Source: Pardosa pseudoannulata
Taxonomy: Eukaryota; Arthropoda; Arachnida; Araneae; Lycosidae
DNA: 64,000 nt
Assembly: GCA_032207245.1 (NCBI GenBank)
Contig: CM063502.1
Span: 137,884,498 to 137,948,497, forward strand
Reading direction: 5' to 3'
Part shown: positions 1 to 12,410 of the stretch, piece after piece
How positions within the stretch are numbered: position 1 is the stretch's first letter
Layout of the letters: every line of letters begins with the position of its first letter
Made by a program: the position numbers and the translations under genes
The notes under the pieces: generated by a model
What the model was told of the DNA's origin: nothing
Databases searched by the model: none
The model's input: the letters and a program-made list of their open reading frames with translations, nothing else

Positions 1-254
1 GACTCCTGTAAGCACTAGTTATCTTCATTTTTAAGGAAGACGTTCACCAGAACCACGCTGTGCCAATGCATGTTATCATCCATGAATATGATTCCTTTTT
101 CGACGGCACCTCGAGAAAAGCATACATAAGGTTCAATAACGTCTCTGCACCTTGTATAAATAACAGACTCCAGCTCAAAGATGTGGAGATCTGTGCAACC
201 ATCCAGCCTAATGTGTGCCCACCACGACCCTTCCTGGAAAATTATGTCTTTTCA
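1..254 (-). pseudogene. Tc1-like transposase fragment
   Basis: Read on the minus strand, one frame stays open for about 80 codons and matches the central catalytic part of Tc1-family DDE transposases. I can read a WWAHIRLDGCTDLHIFE segment (family: VWAGI.LDG.TDLH.F), then CRDVIEPYVCF, then GIIFMDDN, which carries the second catalytic Asp of the DDE triad, then VFLKNEDN. The frame hits a stop right after EDN, where the family normally continues to the SPDLNP motif. It is preceded by a stop near 255. The rest of the gene lies left of the window or is lost. The copy is dead. The open frame on the other strand at 60-257 is its antisense shadow. Confidence 0.82.
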
Positions 255-484
255 TGATGTTTTCTGAGTGAAAACGTATTCCACGTACCAAATATTTATT
301 TTATTTTACATCCCTTTAGTGAGAATTCTTGACGTAAAATTCCTGTACTAAAAATACCGTCCTCTGAATATATTAATGTATAAGACAAAATATTTATAGT
401 ACTAATTTGGACATATTTCAAGTTTTCATACAGAAGAAACTTTTATCTTTCCCTAAATCACTTACTTCAGTTTGCATCAAACTT

Positions 485-1500
485 AAATTATTGACTAAAA
501 ACGTCTATGCTTAATCTGTTAAAATCTGTTCAATCTTGCATGTTTAACACAATTAATTATATTTTTACCTTTATAATTTTTTTCTTGCTCCTCTGTGAAA
601 TTATTGAGAAGTATTTCCCTGAAAAATAAAGTGTCAGAGAAAAAATTTCTTATTTGAACAAAGAATATGAACGCATTTGAAAATCATTAAATACTTAATA
701 CACGTAAGTGTCAAAATAACGAATAATGATTTTTTTCATTCATAATCCGTTTTTATCTCATCGAAGAAAAAATGCTAAACCAGAAACATAATACGAATTA
801 ATATGCAACATCCAATTCTTCTCTTATTAAGGCAGACTACAAATACGAGATTTTATGCATATGTTATGATTTAATAAATCTAAACTGATAAATATTTTTA
901 AATCGCATTAAGCTGTAATTCATAAATAAAAGTCCTAAAATTGGGATAAAAAACAAACAGTTTTAGTTCTTTTTTACTTATCTTTGTTATTTTTGTAAAG
1001 AAAACTCCACAATGGAATCTAGTCTTTTAGAATTGCGTCCAAAACGCACTTCTTCGTATATAGAATTCGTTTTAATCTTGTCTAATCTCCAAAGATTGTA
1101 AGTAAATAAATAAATAATGCAAAGCCTATAACTGTCTATTCGACTCCATGGCGTAAATGTTAATAATTGACTAAAAATATCTAGGTTTATATTGCCAAAA
1201 TATGTTCCAGCTTACTTCTCTATCTCATTTAATCACCTTTTTACCTATTTAAGTTTACATTATTTTTGTTTTACTCTTCACTGAAATCACTGAAAAAATT
1301 TCATTGAAATAATCTGATGTCATTGGAAACATGTCGTGTTGGAATGTTGAATAACTTTATTTTAAACTCATATTAAATTATTTATACGCGTTGTCAAAAA
1401 ATTATTAATATGAGTTTCTTTTATTTCGTAATCCCTTTCTATCTTTTCAAAAAAATTAAAAAATATATCACAAATTAATTTACAATTGTTTTTCTCTTAT
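485..1500. repeat. Old diverged tandem duplication, about 675-bp period
   Basis: Two blocks starting near 485 and 1161 share the order of motifs: attgactaaaa.gtct, then a run ending ttttacct.ttt, then ctg.gaaat.a.tgagaa, then a stretch with tttcattcataatcc or its equivalent. Identity is low and many indels are needed, so this is tentative. No coding potential is seen here. Confidence 0.3.
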
Positions 1501-1585
1501 ATGAATAATGAACACTAATACAAGTTTCTAAAAATTATTAGAAATAAATGAATCAAAACTGGTAACTATTCTTAAATCTTACTTA

Positions 1586-2103
1586 CCCATGAATGCCTAG
1601 TACCCATTTTTTAGAACAGTTAAAAATAGCTTGTAGAATTTTTATGTTTTCTTGAACCAATTTTTCTTTTTAGTGAAGCTAGAATGAAGTTTTGAAAACA
1701 ATCCCCCAAATTTTAAAATATATACCTTCATCTATAATTTTTACATCCATATAAACGCTTACTGTTTTTCTAGCCTTCAACAAAAATCTACATTTTCTTC
1801 AGGTACATTAGCTGAAATCATGCCGAATCTTTTATCTATTATTTAAAAAGTCACTTTAGAATTCTACATTAACATACGATTGCAAATAGATGTCTTATCA
1901 TGAATTATTTCTTTTCTATATATAAGTCATTTTCTTTGAAGGTGGTGTACGTATTGTCAAATATTAATTAATAATAACAATAAATGCAATATCTTATAAT
2001 CTTTTTATCTATAAACAGTTCTTAAAAAATTCAATACTTTCATCCTTTTTTCAAGATAAATTAACTTAGTTCATGAAATTACAACATAATTACTTTGAAA
2101 GGG
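1586..2103 (+). mobile_element. Degenerate TTAA-type MITE, copy 1
   Basis: The first 180 bases match the copy at 13994 in the same orientation; both contain AATGCCTAG, then TTAAAAATAG, then GGAATTTTTATRTTTTCTT-like text. The left end reads CCCATGAATGCC after an imperfect TTA(A), and the right end reads AAAGGG before TATAA, a decayed mirror of the left end. The implied length (518) nearly equals the 519 of copy 2. No transposase is present. The interior is strongly diverged from copy 2. Confidence 0.42.
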
Positions 2104-2914
2104 TATAATTCCACTATACGGAAAGACATAATATTTTAATTCAAAATTTTAATATACAATTTTACAGTATTATTTAAACTAATACTTTAAATACTATCAA
2201 ATAAACTTAAATTAATTTAATATATTAAAAACATACAATGATCCCATTAACAGATACCAATATTTTTCAAAGCATTCAAATTTTAATCCTTAAATACATG
2301 CATATAATACAAAATGAATTTACACGACTTTCAACGTCTCAAATGGAATTATATAAGGTTTTAAATTACAGCTCGTCATTAATGAGTACAGTCTGTAGAA
2401 TTCAAAATAGTTTAAGTTTCCTATTTGTTTTATTTTTAGGAGTCCATAATAACTCAAATTTAAGATTGTTATCAACATATATTCAGCAGAAATTATTTGA
2501 GTGATAATGAATTAAGAAAAAATCTATAACTAAAGTTACAAAATTGATTACGAGATAACATTTTAGTTTCTTTTGATTTATGTTTGATATCTATCTAAGT
2601 AAAACTCTCTAATGGTGTGTTTATTCAATTCTAGCATTTCCATACTTTGAAATTACACGGAAATCTATCTAAAACTTTTGTACATTTAATAACCATCATT
2701 TTAACATTTCTTTACGTGTTTTTTTTTTCTTTTTCTTGAAATAAATCAGGGTGATATGTCAATGTTCTATATTAAAGTAAAAAAGTTTAAAAAATCCCAG
2801 TATAAATATATAATATACTAAATATTACAATAAGAATTTCCATCACTATGTAAAGAAAGTTTAACAATCTATAACCGTCATGTCATCTCCAAATAATAAA
2901 AATAAATAAATAAT
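2104..2914. other. AT-rich sequence, nothing recognised
   Basis: It contains an 88-codon open frame (2238-2504) with low-complexity composition and no family resemblance, taken as chance. Confidence 0.5.
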
Positions 2915-3172
2915 ATAAGGGTTATAATTTTTCGACTAGTAAAACCTATTGTTTTTGTTAGCCATCTATAGGTTGTTCTATAAACGGCTAAATATTGTGC
3001 CGCTTCAAACTATTAACCGTCAAGACTGATGTGGAGATGTGATATAAGGGTTATAATTTTTTGACAAATAAAACCTATTGTTTTTGTATGCCATCTATAG
3101 GTTGTTCTATAAACAGCTAAATATTGTGCCGCTTCAAACGATTAACCATCAAGACTGATGTGGAGATGTGAT
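2915..3172. repeat. 128-bp tandem duplication
   Basis: Two adjacent copies, 2915-3042 and 3043-3172, differ at only a handful of positions. Each runs from ATAAGGGTTATAATTTTT to CTGATGTGGAGATGTGAT. The block lies immediately upstream of an LTR-like promoter unit, and tandem repeats of this kind are common in LTR U3 regions. Confidence 0.92.
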
Positions 3173-3460
3173 TTACTTATAGGGGTCCGATGCGAGAAGG
3201 CTTAGGTTCAGAGACATACCAGAATTTTAAATTAAGTTTAATTACGTCTGTTTTACTGTTAGCTCTAGAAGTTACTAAGACATTGTTTACTGTACTAGAA
3301 CGGTATTTCAGGATATTTTCTTTTGTATAAAACAGCAAGTAACTTAGTACTTTAGTCAGTACTTTGTTCTGCCAACCAAGTGCTGATTGCTAAATAAAGA
3401 GCTCTGCGTTCTCGATATTAGAGTTTCCTATCTATTCTACGACTGCTTACTTACTGATCT
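3159..3460 (+). mobile_element. Probable solo LTR or LTR fragment
   Basis: The block starts TGTGGAGATGTG, carries TATAAAA at 3326-3332, an initiator-like TCAGT at about 3353 and AATAAA at 3393-3398, with a G+C-richer U5-like tail. A TATA box followed within about 70 bases by a poly(A) signal is typical of LTRs and unusual for a cellular promoter. I could not fix the right end or find target duplications. The 128-bp repeats just upstream may be part of the same U3. Confidence 0.4.
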
Positions 3461-4470
3461 GCGAACTTTTGAATATTTAAAATAGTAGCACTTGACAATT
3501 TCTTAAATCAAAAATAGTAGCACACTATTTTGCAAGGTGGGTTGGATGGCGAGTTTTTACACCATAAATCCTGGGCAATCGCACGCGTACCATAACATAA
3601 TGCACATTCTAAATGACTGTGTGTATGTTTACTGCTCCAACAAAAAATTCAATTCTACTAAAGAATTTAAAAATCAGTATAAAATTTCAAATAGACAATA
3701 TTTCATTTTCAAAATATCATATACATTTATATACATTTCTGAACTGAAAACCCCCTATAAAAAGTTAGATGAAGTATTTTATTTAGATTTATTTTAGTTG
3801 TATTTAAATGTTATTTTACATCTTAACATTTTTATAGTAAGAAATAATAATTTTTAAAAAATCTCAGAAATATACTGAGGGAAGAACACAGAAATATACT
3901 ATTACATTATAACCAATATTATCAGACAAAAAATCTAATTTTTAATCCAAAAATTTCTACCTTCGAGAGAGTATGGTATCACACCTTAGTTACACGAAAT
4001 TGATCGGAAAAGTTTTTTTACGGACTTCCTTATATCGCTTGCGAAAATATATTCATTCATTTTGATTTTCCAGATGCGATGTAATTTTTTTATTCTTGTA
4101 TATATTTATGGCGAAAAATCGTGTTATTTTCACTGATTTTCGTAGGATCGTAATTAGTTTCTAAGATCGTAGAAACTACGTTTTTTTTTTTTCGTAGCAG
4201 TTGGCAGGTCTGTCTGAGTGACAATATTTGTAGAATTAAAGTGACTGAGAACTCTTAAAATCCTCGTGTTTTATACTGATTGCCTGAAAATGTAATATTT
4301 CTATGTAAATATAATTATTTAATAGGGATTAAAAATAGAAAGTTAAATTGCATTGATTTTTGAAGCTATTAATTATTAGACGTTTGGTTTGAAGCTCTAT
4401 GGTCTACTGTTTTGCAACATGAGGGCTAATGAGACCGGAAACTACTGCTTTAAGCTGATTCCGAACAAAC
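3461..4470. other. AT-rich sequence, nothing recognised
   Basis: No repeat partner was found. The 86-codon frame at 3537-3797 is low-complexity and not supported as a gene. Confidence 0.45.
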
Positions 4471-4479
4471 ATCCACGCC

Positions 4480-4540
4480 ACAGTGGGATTCAAACCCACG
4501 AACTCCGGAAACGAAAATCACCGCCCTAACCATTCGATAA
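4480..4540 (-). repeat. tRNA-like SINE head
   Basis: On the minus strand, an A-box-like GAATGGTTAGGGCGG (4521-4537) is followed about 35 bases later by a B-box GTGGGTTTGAATCCCAC (4483-4499), the spacing of a tRNA gene's internal RNA polymerase III promoter. The acceptor and anticodon arms do not pair properly, so this is not a working tRNA. It is most likely the 5' head of a tRNA-derived SINE or a tRNA relic. Confidence 0.6.
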
Positions 4541-4561
4541 TCGTTCAACATTTTAAAGATT

Positions 4562-6921
4562 TGAAAATGGGGTTTATTGAAAATACTCCATGTGTGTTTC
4601 TTTTAAAAATAATTATATCTATTTATATATATAACCTATATTTTAGATCTTAGAATAAAATTTAGTTCTTATCATAAGCATTTAAAGAAAATATATGGAA
4701 AAAAAGAATGACGAATTTATTCTCTTTTCCTGTACAAATGTCGACAAATTTTTAAAGTACAGAATAGACTGGTTATGCATTTTAAAAAAAATCTAATTGT
4801 AACTGAATTTCATTCTATAAGTTACAAGATAGATAATTAAATCATTTAAAAGAAATATGATGGTTAAAAAATCACCTGGAAGGTTTGAAATATTTTTTCA
4901 ATGCAAAAACTGATATTTAAAAAAAATCAAAATTATTATTAGTAAAAATTTAATTGTATGTTGAGGTAAAAATTAAATTATTTATAAGATGAATAATATT
5001 AAAAACCTTATGAAGAAACCAGGTTACTTTTATGTAAGCATTATTGAATTATACATTTCTTTAAAATTGTTATTGTATCATATGTCTTCAGAATTGTCAT
5101 TCCTGTAAAGGTTTAAAGTTAGGTTTAATTTTCAAGGTAATAGTGTTGTCTAAGTAGAACTGTTATCTGGAAACAACCGGCAGTGTTAATATCCATTATA
5201 CTGAGGTTGCAGCGCAAAGTTTAGGTGCGGAGTGCGTATGGAGAGGCTTTGGTTTTGGGGTTCAGACATTCGCTTTGGTAGTCTTTGGATGCGTCATGGC
5301 GTTTGTGCATTTTCCCTTAGTATTAAGACTTCCTGTTTTTTCCCTTATTAGCTAGCATCAACTTCCTTACCTTAAATACCTGATCACTTTACTTTCATTC
5401 TGTATGAATTTTACGTAGTATTTCTTTTCACTTAGAATGAATGCATAGTGAACTAAGGAAGGCTGTTTACACAGAAGTCACATAAGTTCAACGTTCTAAG
5501 GCTAATTATTTTCAGCTATCCATGCCAGAGATATACATACGTACGCATGTGAAGTGGAATCTAGTCGAAATTGAATCAGAGGTGGTCAAAACAGATATTT
5601 TTCTTGAAATCTGAAAATAAAAACTTTTCGTGATTACAATAATTCTTTTACTTCGTAGAAGAGAATAAAAACCATTCTTGCATGTTTTTTGCTATATTTT
5701 ATTACTTAGAGATATACGGATTTTTCTTTTTATTTCTTACTACTGAAAGTTTAATGTTGCCTTAACATTTAACTAAACAGGTAGTAATTTGGTCATTAAT
5801 AGAAACACAAAAAGTGTCATAATGAGAACTCCAAATTATAAAGAAAAATTTGTTCAAGTTTCATGTTTTCTAAAAACAGAAAAAAAATTCATTTTAACTA
5901 TAACCACTTATAACTATAATTTTTATAACAATTTAATTAGCATACTATATTTTAAGAGCATGTGTTTTAAATTTGAAAGTAAGACACCATAAACATTGAA
6001 CTGCTATGCGAATTTTGAGTAAATAATGCGTAAAAGTTTTTGTTAACTAAAATTATTTTGAATCATTTTAGAAACACGACAGCCGTATTTTTTGTTTATT
6101 TCTATCTGAAGAGCTCTTGAATATTTAATTGATTTTATGCTTAAATAATGAATAATTAAAAAATTTTAAAACTATAATGAACTATTAATATTCGACAGAA
6201 TCAAGCTAAGGGCTACTGATTTTTTTTTCTTTTAATTTCAATCTCATTTTTTTTTATTTATTCAAAGAGAATCATTAGACCAAAAGCATACTACATGTTA
6301 ATTCGGTTAATTATAAGTTATGAATCATTGAAACAAAATTGGGAAATATTTTAAAACCATGTTAATTAAGAATTCGTTAAAAACAATTCAGATAAAAAGG
6401 AATTAGACTTTCGTTTGTTTAGATCTATAATTGTTTTAGTTGTATAAATTCTGTAAAATCTACTAACAAAAACAAATCATTAAGAAATATTTGCATGGTT
6501 ATTCTGTTGCTAAATCTATAAGAATTAAATGCATATTTCTACTATATTACCGCTCATTACTGCAAATGAAACATGTTTCTTTAATAAGTTATCTTTTGTT
6601 TAGAGGAGGGGTACCAAATGTAATGAGATCTTTAGCGAAACAAGATCCCTAAATACGTATCATGACATAGATACCTCATGAATCTAATAACATGAAACAA
6701 AATGCTGTATTAGGCAAAACGAAGTAGTACCAACATTCTTTACCATCTCATTAGTTGTCAAGCCACTTGCGAGTTTCACATATCGAATACCTCTAGATAT
6801 TTGGATGGGGAAAGATTTCCTATCCTTCTAGTGCTAAGGAGAGACTTCTCTTATTATGAAATGTTGTGTTGTTCTGAAAATATCATTAATGATAATGCAT
6901 TTCTATGCCAACTCCTTAGGT
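4562..6921. other. AT-rich sequence with one G+C-richer patch
   Basis: Mostly featureless. The patch at about 5165-5350 is richer in G+C and has a plus-strand frame open for about 65 codons with no ATG near its start; I recognise no family in it. The 67-codon frame at 5789-5992 is low-complexity. Confidence 0.4.
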
Positions 6922-7870
6922 GTTGCTTCCGTTTTAATTCTAATAGAAGCCTTTTACTGTTGTTGTGATATATATCAATTTTTTATTTATGTAGTTATAA
7001 AAAAAATTTATAGCTATGAGAATATTTTTAATAAAATTTATTAACAATTATTGGAAATTATCCAGACTGTATAACAAATGGGTTACAAGCATTTTGTTAT
7101 ATTTTAAATATATTTTTTATTACACAATCTGAATATACAGTTAATAGTCTAAATATATATTAGATAGTTTGAATATATACTCTATAATATTCTAAATAGT
7201 ATAGTTTTATACAAGCTCTCAGTTGAAGCTAATTCTAATACAATCCTTTTTCTGTAATTACAATGTATATCTCAAAATACTTATTTAGTTATAAAAACTG
7301 TATATCTATGAAGATTTGTTTAATAAAATTTATTAACAAGTATTGTAACTTTAGAGTAGATAATCCTGACATTATAGGACAATATTATCTATCATGTCTT
7401 ATAATGTCTGGATTCTATCATAATCTCAGTACACTGTCGACAACATAGACTTAATGTATAATAATTAGTTAAATATATAGTTGATAGTTAGAATATACAC
7501 TCTATTCAACACTAAATAGCATAGTTTTTATAGAAGTACTGACATATGAATTTAGTACTAATATTTATTTAAGATATTTATTTATCTAGTAAGAAAAAAA
7601 TTATATATCCATGAGATTATATTTTATAAGTTATAAGTAAATATTTTTACTTCAGGGTAAATGATAAAGAGAATAATAAAGCATAATATAAAGTATACTG
7701 TCCCAATCTCATTAATATCTGATACGCTATGGATTTTATATATAAGTACAGAAAACAAAGCCATAGACTTTACGAATTGTTTACAAAAAAAGTATAAATG
7801 TTTTCTGCAAAATCTTATTAATATATATTCTTGAGTATAACTTCAATAATATTATAAAAGATAATATAAG
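6922..7870. repeat. Diverged tandem repeat, three units of about 300 bp
   Basis: Shared landmarks recur at about 300-base spacing: TTCTAATA followed by a CTTTT.CTG run (6935, 7232), TAGTTATAAAAA followed by AATAAAATTTATTAACAA (about 6992 and 7288), and a TATACTCTAT / TAAATAGTATAGTTTT block (about 7175 and 7495). A third, weaker unit begins near 7545. The short open frames here (6856-7044, 7263-7448) are homologous pieces of this repeat, not genes. Confidence 0.65.
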
Positions 7871-8567
7871 CAATTGCCTCAACCCTTTATAAATTCATTT
7901 TCCTGGGTCCTAGGGTGGTATTAAAAGGTAAGATATTTTATGCTTCTTATTTCTTTTCATGTTGTACTGCAGGATATTTATATAGCATGTTTTCAAAGTA
8001 CTACAATCGAAAAAAGAATTTGTATAGAGTGAATGAAAATGAATTAAATGAATGAAAAATTGTGTGCAAAAAAAAATTGTGATTCCTAATCAAGTCTTTT
8101 CTCCTTCATCCAAATGTAATCTATAATTTTATAACCATGTTATAAGATCAAAACGCTTATTAATTTTCTTTTATTTCTGAAGTTATTAAAAAATGGCACA
8201 TCTACAAAGAAGTTGTAAAATAGTTTACTACCGACCTTTAAAAATATGCAAAAAGTAAAAGTATATTTTCCAAAAGAGTTTTGAAGAAGTGCTTAGAGAA
8301 GGTTAAAATACCAAATGATTAATTTTTCTATATATTAAACTGCATGAAATTCTCAAGAGGTTAAATGCTGTGCATTCTATGTAAAGATCAGCCGAATGTT
8401 CAGGATTGCCCCTATTTGTTACGAATTTGACCAATTAATTACGGAGTTACAAATACTTTTCGTATTATTACGGAAAACACGGAACTGAACAGTTCTGACG
8501 ATATTCAAATAGTATTACAGCGGTCTATCTTCAAATACTTTCTACCACATTCGGCAAGAGTCTAAAG
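7871..8567. other. AT-rich sequence, nothing recognised
   Basis: No repeat, RNA gene or convincing coding sequence was seen. Confidence 0.45.
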
Positions 8568-9042
8568 CAATGCTTTTCAACCTTTTATGGATCGTTACCC
8601 ACCATATCGATTTTAACCAGTTGCCCCCATATGGGGCAGTATTCAATAACGTATTCAATAACTGGTATTTCCAGTTATTGAACCCAGAAAGGGCACACTT
8701 ATCTTGCATTGACCAGCTACTCTAAGCTACACTTTCTTTTAATATAAATTTTTAAAAAAAGATTTTAAAAATTAAATAGGTTTTAAATATGGTAAAGAGA
8801 TAAGGTAATATTCTGAGATAATAAAAAGCAAAAAATTCTAATAATTCTGTGCTGCTCTGCAGTTGAATACAATCATTTTTATAAATAGTTTACGTTATGT
8901 CAACCGTGCATTTACTGACCATAGTCAGTTTGTAAACATATCATACCAGATAACTTGAAAGGGTTAAAAATTTAACCAAATGCCTACCTGAAAAACCATA
9001 TGTTTCACCGGTGAGGAGTACGTTCCACGTTGACAAGCTCTG
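8568..9042. mobile_element. hAT-like MITE remnant
   Basis: The left end CAATGCTTTTCAACCTTTTATGG resembles the CA.NG.TTCTCAAC-type termini of hAT elements. The right end, read on the minus strand, is CAGAGCTTGTCAACGT, agreeing at most positions. The flanking octamers gtctaaag and gtcctaac agree at five of eight positions, as expected for a decayed 8-bp hAT target duplication. At 475 bp with no transposase, it would be non-autonomous. A short palindrome, CCCCATATGGGG, lies inside. Confidence 0.5.
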
Positions 9043-10460
9043 GTCCTAACCATTCCTTATTAAATCATCGTTTTTTTTTCCTGGAGGAAAAAATTATCCA
9101 ACCTAAAAGTTGGTCTCTCGAAACTTTATATAAGCGGATAAATCTGTAATACGTTCTCTAGCGAAAACTAATTTACAGTACGTATGCTGTTCGTATGCTA
9201 TTCGTTTGCTGTCAGTGCTTTTGCATTCGGCTTTACTAAACAAATCTTAGATGTACGATTGTCTCCCTTATTTGATGAAAAGAGCACATGAATGCAAAAA
9301 CAATGTGCAATAAACTAAGAATAGCAGGAGACAGAGTTATTGAGCTAGTTATAAAAATGAGTGGTTATTCCTTGAATTTTTTACGAATACCTGAATTATA
9401 TGTAAGTTGAAAAAGTTGAAAAGTTAGCCAATGCCAAAGTATAACAGAGAGTTTTCTAATATATAGTCCAGTAAGAAAAGCTGTATCAAGCAGGAAATTT
9501 CCATTTATTTTAATTTTTTCTGTGTTATTTCTATAATAATATTGTTATGTATAGTATTTTTTCAGTAATTAAAATATAAGGAAACATTTTTTTCATTATT
9601 ACATAGATTTGCAGTTATCGAGTAATTTTTTGTCATTTTACTTTTAATTTTGAAATATATTTAATATTTTGATAAGTTATTTATATTATAAAAGGGGTTA
9701 ATGATTAATTTGTAAAATTATTCTTTAATAGTATGGCATTAATTAATGCAAAAATTAGTTATTTAATATAGATTGTATGTTGCTGCTGAAAATACTACTA
9801 AAAATTATGATTAGAGTACTGATTAGATCATTCTGGTGTTGGAATCTCTAATGATTATATAATAACAGAACGTTTAAATTTAAATAGATAACTTTCCCCA
9901 TTTTCAAGTGTTTTATTTTAACTCTGCAAGGGAAAATGTTTTACGTTTACATAGATAATGAACAAATATTATACAATTTTAATTTAATTCGTATCATTTA
10001 CTTATTAATAAAGTTAGTAATCGAATCTGTGAATAAAGCATTTTTTGAATTTCGACAATATACATTTATCAGTGCAAGGTACATTTTACCGCAAAATAAA
10101 GGATAAATTGTAAAATGAGAAGTTAAAGAATTCCTATGAAATTATTCTAACTTTGTTATCCCGTCAAATTTGTTAGGAAAGCAATACTTGAAAATGAATT
10201 AATGAAACTGTACCTACATAGAGCGTGAGAATGTAGTCCAGAATGGCCGGATGATATGTGGAAGCTTTTAAAGATGACAAGCAGGAGTTTCCAGTTCACA
10301 TATCCGAAAGTCTTTTATGATTTGAAACTTAAGTGAAATCTTGAAACTCATAACTTCCGCGTGATGTGTCAACATATCCTCCTGTTCCAAAGTCTCTTGG
10401 ATAGTTAACATTGATAAATTGAGTTTAAGTCAGAAATTGTCACAGCATAAGTATTATTAA
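9043..10460. other. AT-rich sequence, possible promoter-like spot
   Basis: TATATAAGC at about 9128 is followed by three imperfect 12-base repeats (cgtatgctgttc type, about 9179-9211) and AATAAA near 9310. This could be a worn LTR, but boundaries and a partner are missing. The rest is featureless. Confidence 0.25.
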
Positions 10461-10680
10461 GTGAAAGGTAATTACTTTGTTACTTTGTTGACTTCCGCCG
10501 GTTCAAGTTTTTATACGGAATTAACTTTAAAGATATCTCACATGAACCTACACATTAAGTTTTACAGATGTCACAAATAGATTAAAAGTTAATACATTCT
10601 CCTTTATCTATTGAATTTGCCTTTTTTAAATCAGACTAGCTCTTAGTAATCTTTAAAATGAATAAAATTTCTAATATAGA

Positions 10681-10693
10681 TTTATTATTATTA

Positions 10694-10739
<46 letters not shown>
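10681..10739. repeat. (ATT)n microsatellite
   Basis: A nearly pure run of ATT triplets closes unit 1 of the surrounding tandem array. Confidence 0.95.
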
Positions 10740-10990
10740 GTGAAAGATAATTCATTTGTTACTTTGTTGACTACCTGTTCAGGTTTTTATAAAGAATTAT
10801 CATTAAACATCTTGGATATGTACGTGCACATTAAGATTCATAGAAATCATAAATAACTTAAAAATTAATATATTCTTCATTATCTTCTAAATTAGTTTTT
10901 TGTGAAATCCAGACTAAAATCTCTATGACGTATAAAAACTTCTAATTAGTATATTTTTAAGCGACTATTATAGATTTTCATTAGTTATAT

Positions 10991-11032
10991 ATTGTTATTA
11001 TTATTGTTGTTATTAATATTATTATCATTATT
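10991..11032. repeat. Imperfect (ATT)n microsatellite
   Basis: An interrupted ATT run at the end of unit 2, in the position matching the longer tract at 10681. Confidence 0.85.
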
Positions 11033-11300
11033 TAATGAATGGTAATTACATTGCTTCGTTGTAGATTTTAGCTGGTTCAAGAATTTATATGAAATTATCT
11101 TTAAGTATCTTAAACATGAACATGCACATTTAGATTTAATGAAGTCACAAATAACGTAAAAATTAATGTAGTCTTCATTATCTCCTAAATTAGTTTTTAT
11201 AGAATCCAAATTAGATTTCAGTAATCTCTAAAATTCTTAAAACTTTTAAATAGTATAGTTCTTTACGAAAAAATTATATTTTTATACATATATTATTACT

Positions 11301-11990
11301 TTCCATACAAATATTTATTCATTTACTATCTTATGTAAAGCTTTAACTAAAAGCTGGAGCTTATAGTCATTTCTTGATCTTTTCCGACAAGACAAATTAT
11401 ATGAAATAGAGTAATACAACATATTATACATTTAGTACACATGCATTTTCTGTGGTGAAAATAAAAATTCTTATTTTAACTAAGCTATTCAAACAACGAT
11501 AAGATATCCTTTACTAAAATATTTTGTCAGGGATTAGATAAAATAACTTATATTTGTATTTTTATGGAAAACATTGTCGTTACACGACAGAAAACTTTTC
11601 TAAGTACTTAAAGGTTATTCATAGAAAATGTTTTGAAAAAAAATCATGATATTCTAACATTAGATCCAAATTTCGTACAGATTTTTTTTTATTTTAAAGC
11701 ACTTATCACGCAACATCTTCATAATATCATCAACAACAAACAATTCTTTTCCAGTTTGTTTTATTTGAAGAAAAAAATGATTCACTGTAGAGCATTAAGT
11801 ACATTTACGTGCCACCGTACATTAAATATAATTTTTTATATATCTTGCAAGACTAAATTTATTTTTGATCTCCTAAGCTTTTAATCGATTAAGATTGATA
11901 ATGAGGTATTTAAATGAAAAAATATAGATTGTTTCACATGGAATTTGTAGACTAAGCAAAGAAATTTTAATGACTTGTGGTAATTTCCTA
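11301..11990. other. AT-rich sequence, nothing recognised
   Basis: The 83-codon frame at 11633-11884 is rich in F, N and K codons, as chance frames in AT-rich DNA are. Confidence 0.5.
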
Positions 11991-11991
11991 C

Positions 11992-12200
11992 TGTAGTATG
12001 AATTATACTACTGGACAACGCCAATGCAGGAGACTGACCGAAGGACGAAAGCGATGGCAGTGCCCCCCCCCCCAGTGTCCCATTTGACAAGAGGGGTTGC
12101 TAACGCGGGTCAGTCGTCTTTGGACCTGGCAACAGAGGTCACTGGTTTTTGTTCAGTAGATCTGAAGGCCCCTTAAGAGAAAAAGCATGCCAAGCAGGAG
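11992..12200. other. G+C-richer island of unknown origin
   Basis: It begins with a perfect palindrome (GTAGTAT, 5-base centre, ATACTAC; 11993-12011) and includes an 11-base C run at 12063-12073. No protein motif was recognised in either strand. With the following tandem repeats and AATAAA at 12445-12450, it could be part of a long LTR or other retroelement terminus, but no TATA box, end or partner copy was found. Confidence 0.4.
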
Positions 12201-12201
12201 C

Positions 12202-12299
12202 GAACAGATAGCTTCACCAGAGGCAGGGAGTTGCTCTACCATTTCCATCTGAACAGATAGCATTATCAAAGGCAGGGAGTTACTCCAACATTTTCATCA
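12202..12299. repeat. 49-bp imperfect tandem duplication
   Basis: GAACAGATAGC at 12202 and 12251 opens two copies that each continue to GGCAGGGAGTT.CTC and a CAT-rich end. Confidence 0.8.
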
Positions 12300-12410
12300 G
12301 TATATGGAGACTCCATATTGATACTTAATTAGTTTTATTTGCTTGTTACTCCAACATTTTCATCAGTATATGGAGACTCCATATTGATACTTAATTAGTT
12401 TTATTTGCTT
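12279..12410. repeat. 66-bp perfect tandem duplication
   Basis: 12279-12344 and 12345-12410 are identical, running from GTTACTCCAACATTTTCATC to TTAGTTTTATTTGCTT. The identity implies a recent event, or a collapsed or expanded assembly join. Confidence 0.95.

Larger units (their letters stand above)
10461..11300. repeat. Three-unit tandem repeat, about 285 bp, each linked to an ATT tract
   Basis: Units start near 10461, 10740 and 11034. Each begins with a RTGAA.G.TAATT..TT.CTT.GTTG block, then a GTTCA.G..TTTATA block, then a CACATT.AGATT.A block, and ends in or near an (ATT)n run. Divergence is substantial, so the array is old. The 74-codon minus frame at 10985-11209 lies inside unit 3 and is not a gene. 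Confidence 0.75.

Noticed and set aside
60..257. 65-codon plus-strand frame
   Set aside because: It is the reverse strand of the Tc1 transposase fragment, whose motifs are clear on the minus strand.
4480..4540. Functional tRNA gene
   Set aside because: The A and B boxes are present but the acceptor and anticodon stems do not pair; the same holds for 50538-50592 and 52951-53009.
7877..8961. TTAA-type element between CAACCCTTTATAAA and TTGAAAGGGTTAA
   Set aside because: The left border is TCAA, not TTAA, end identity beyond CCCTTT is poor, and the right end lies inside the hAT-like unit.
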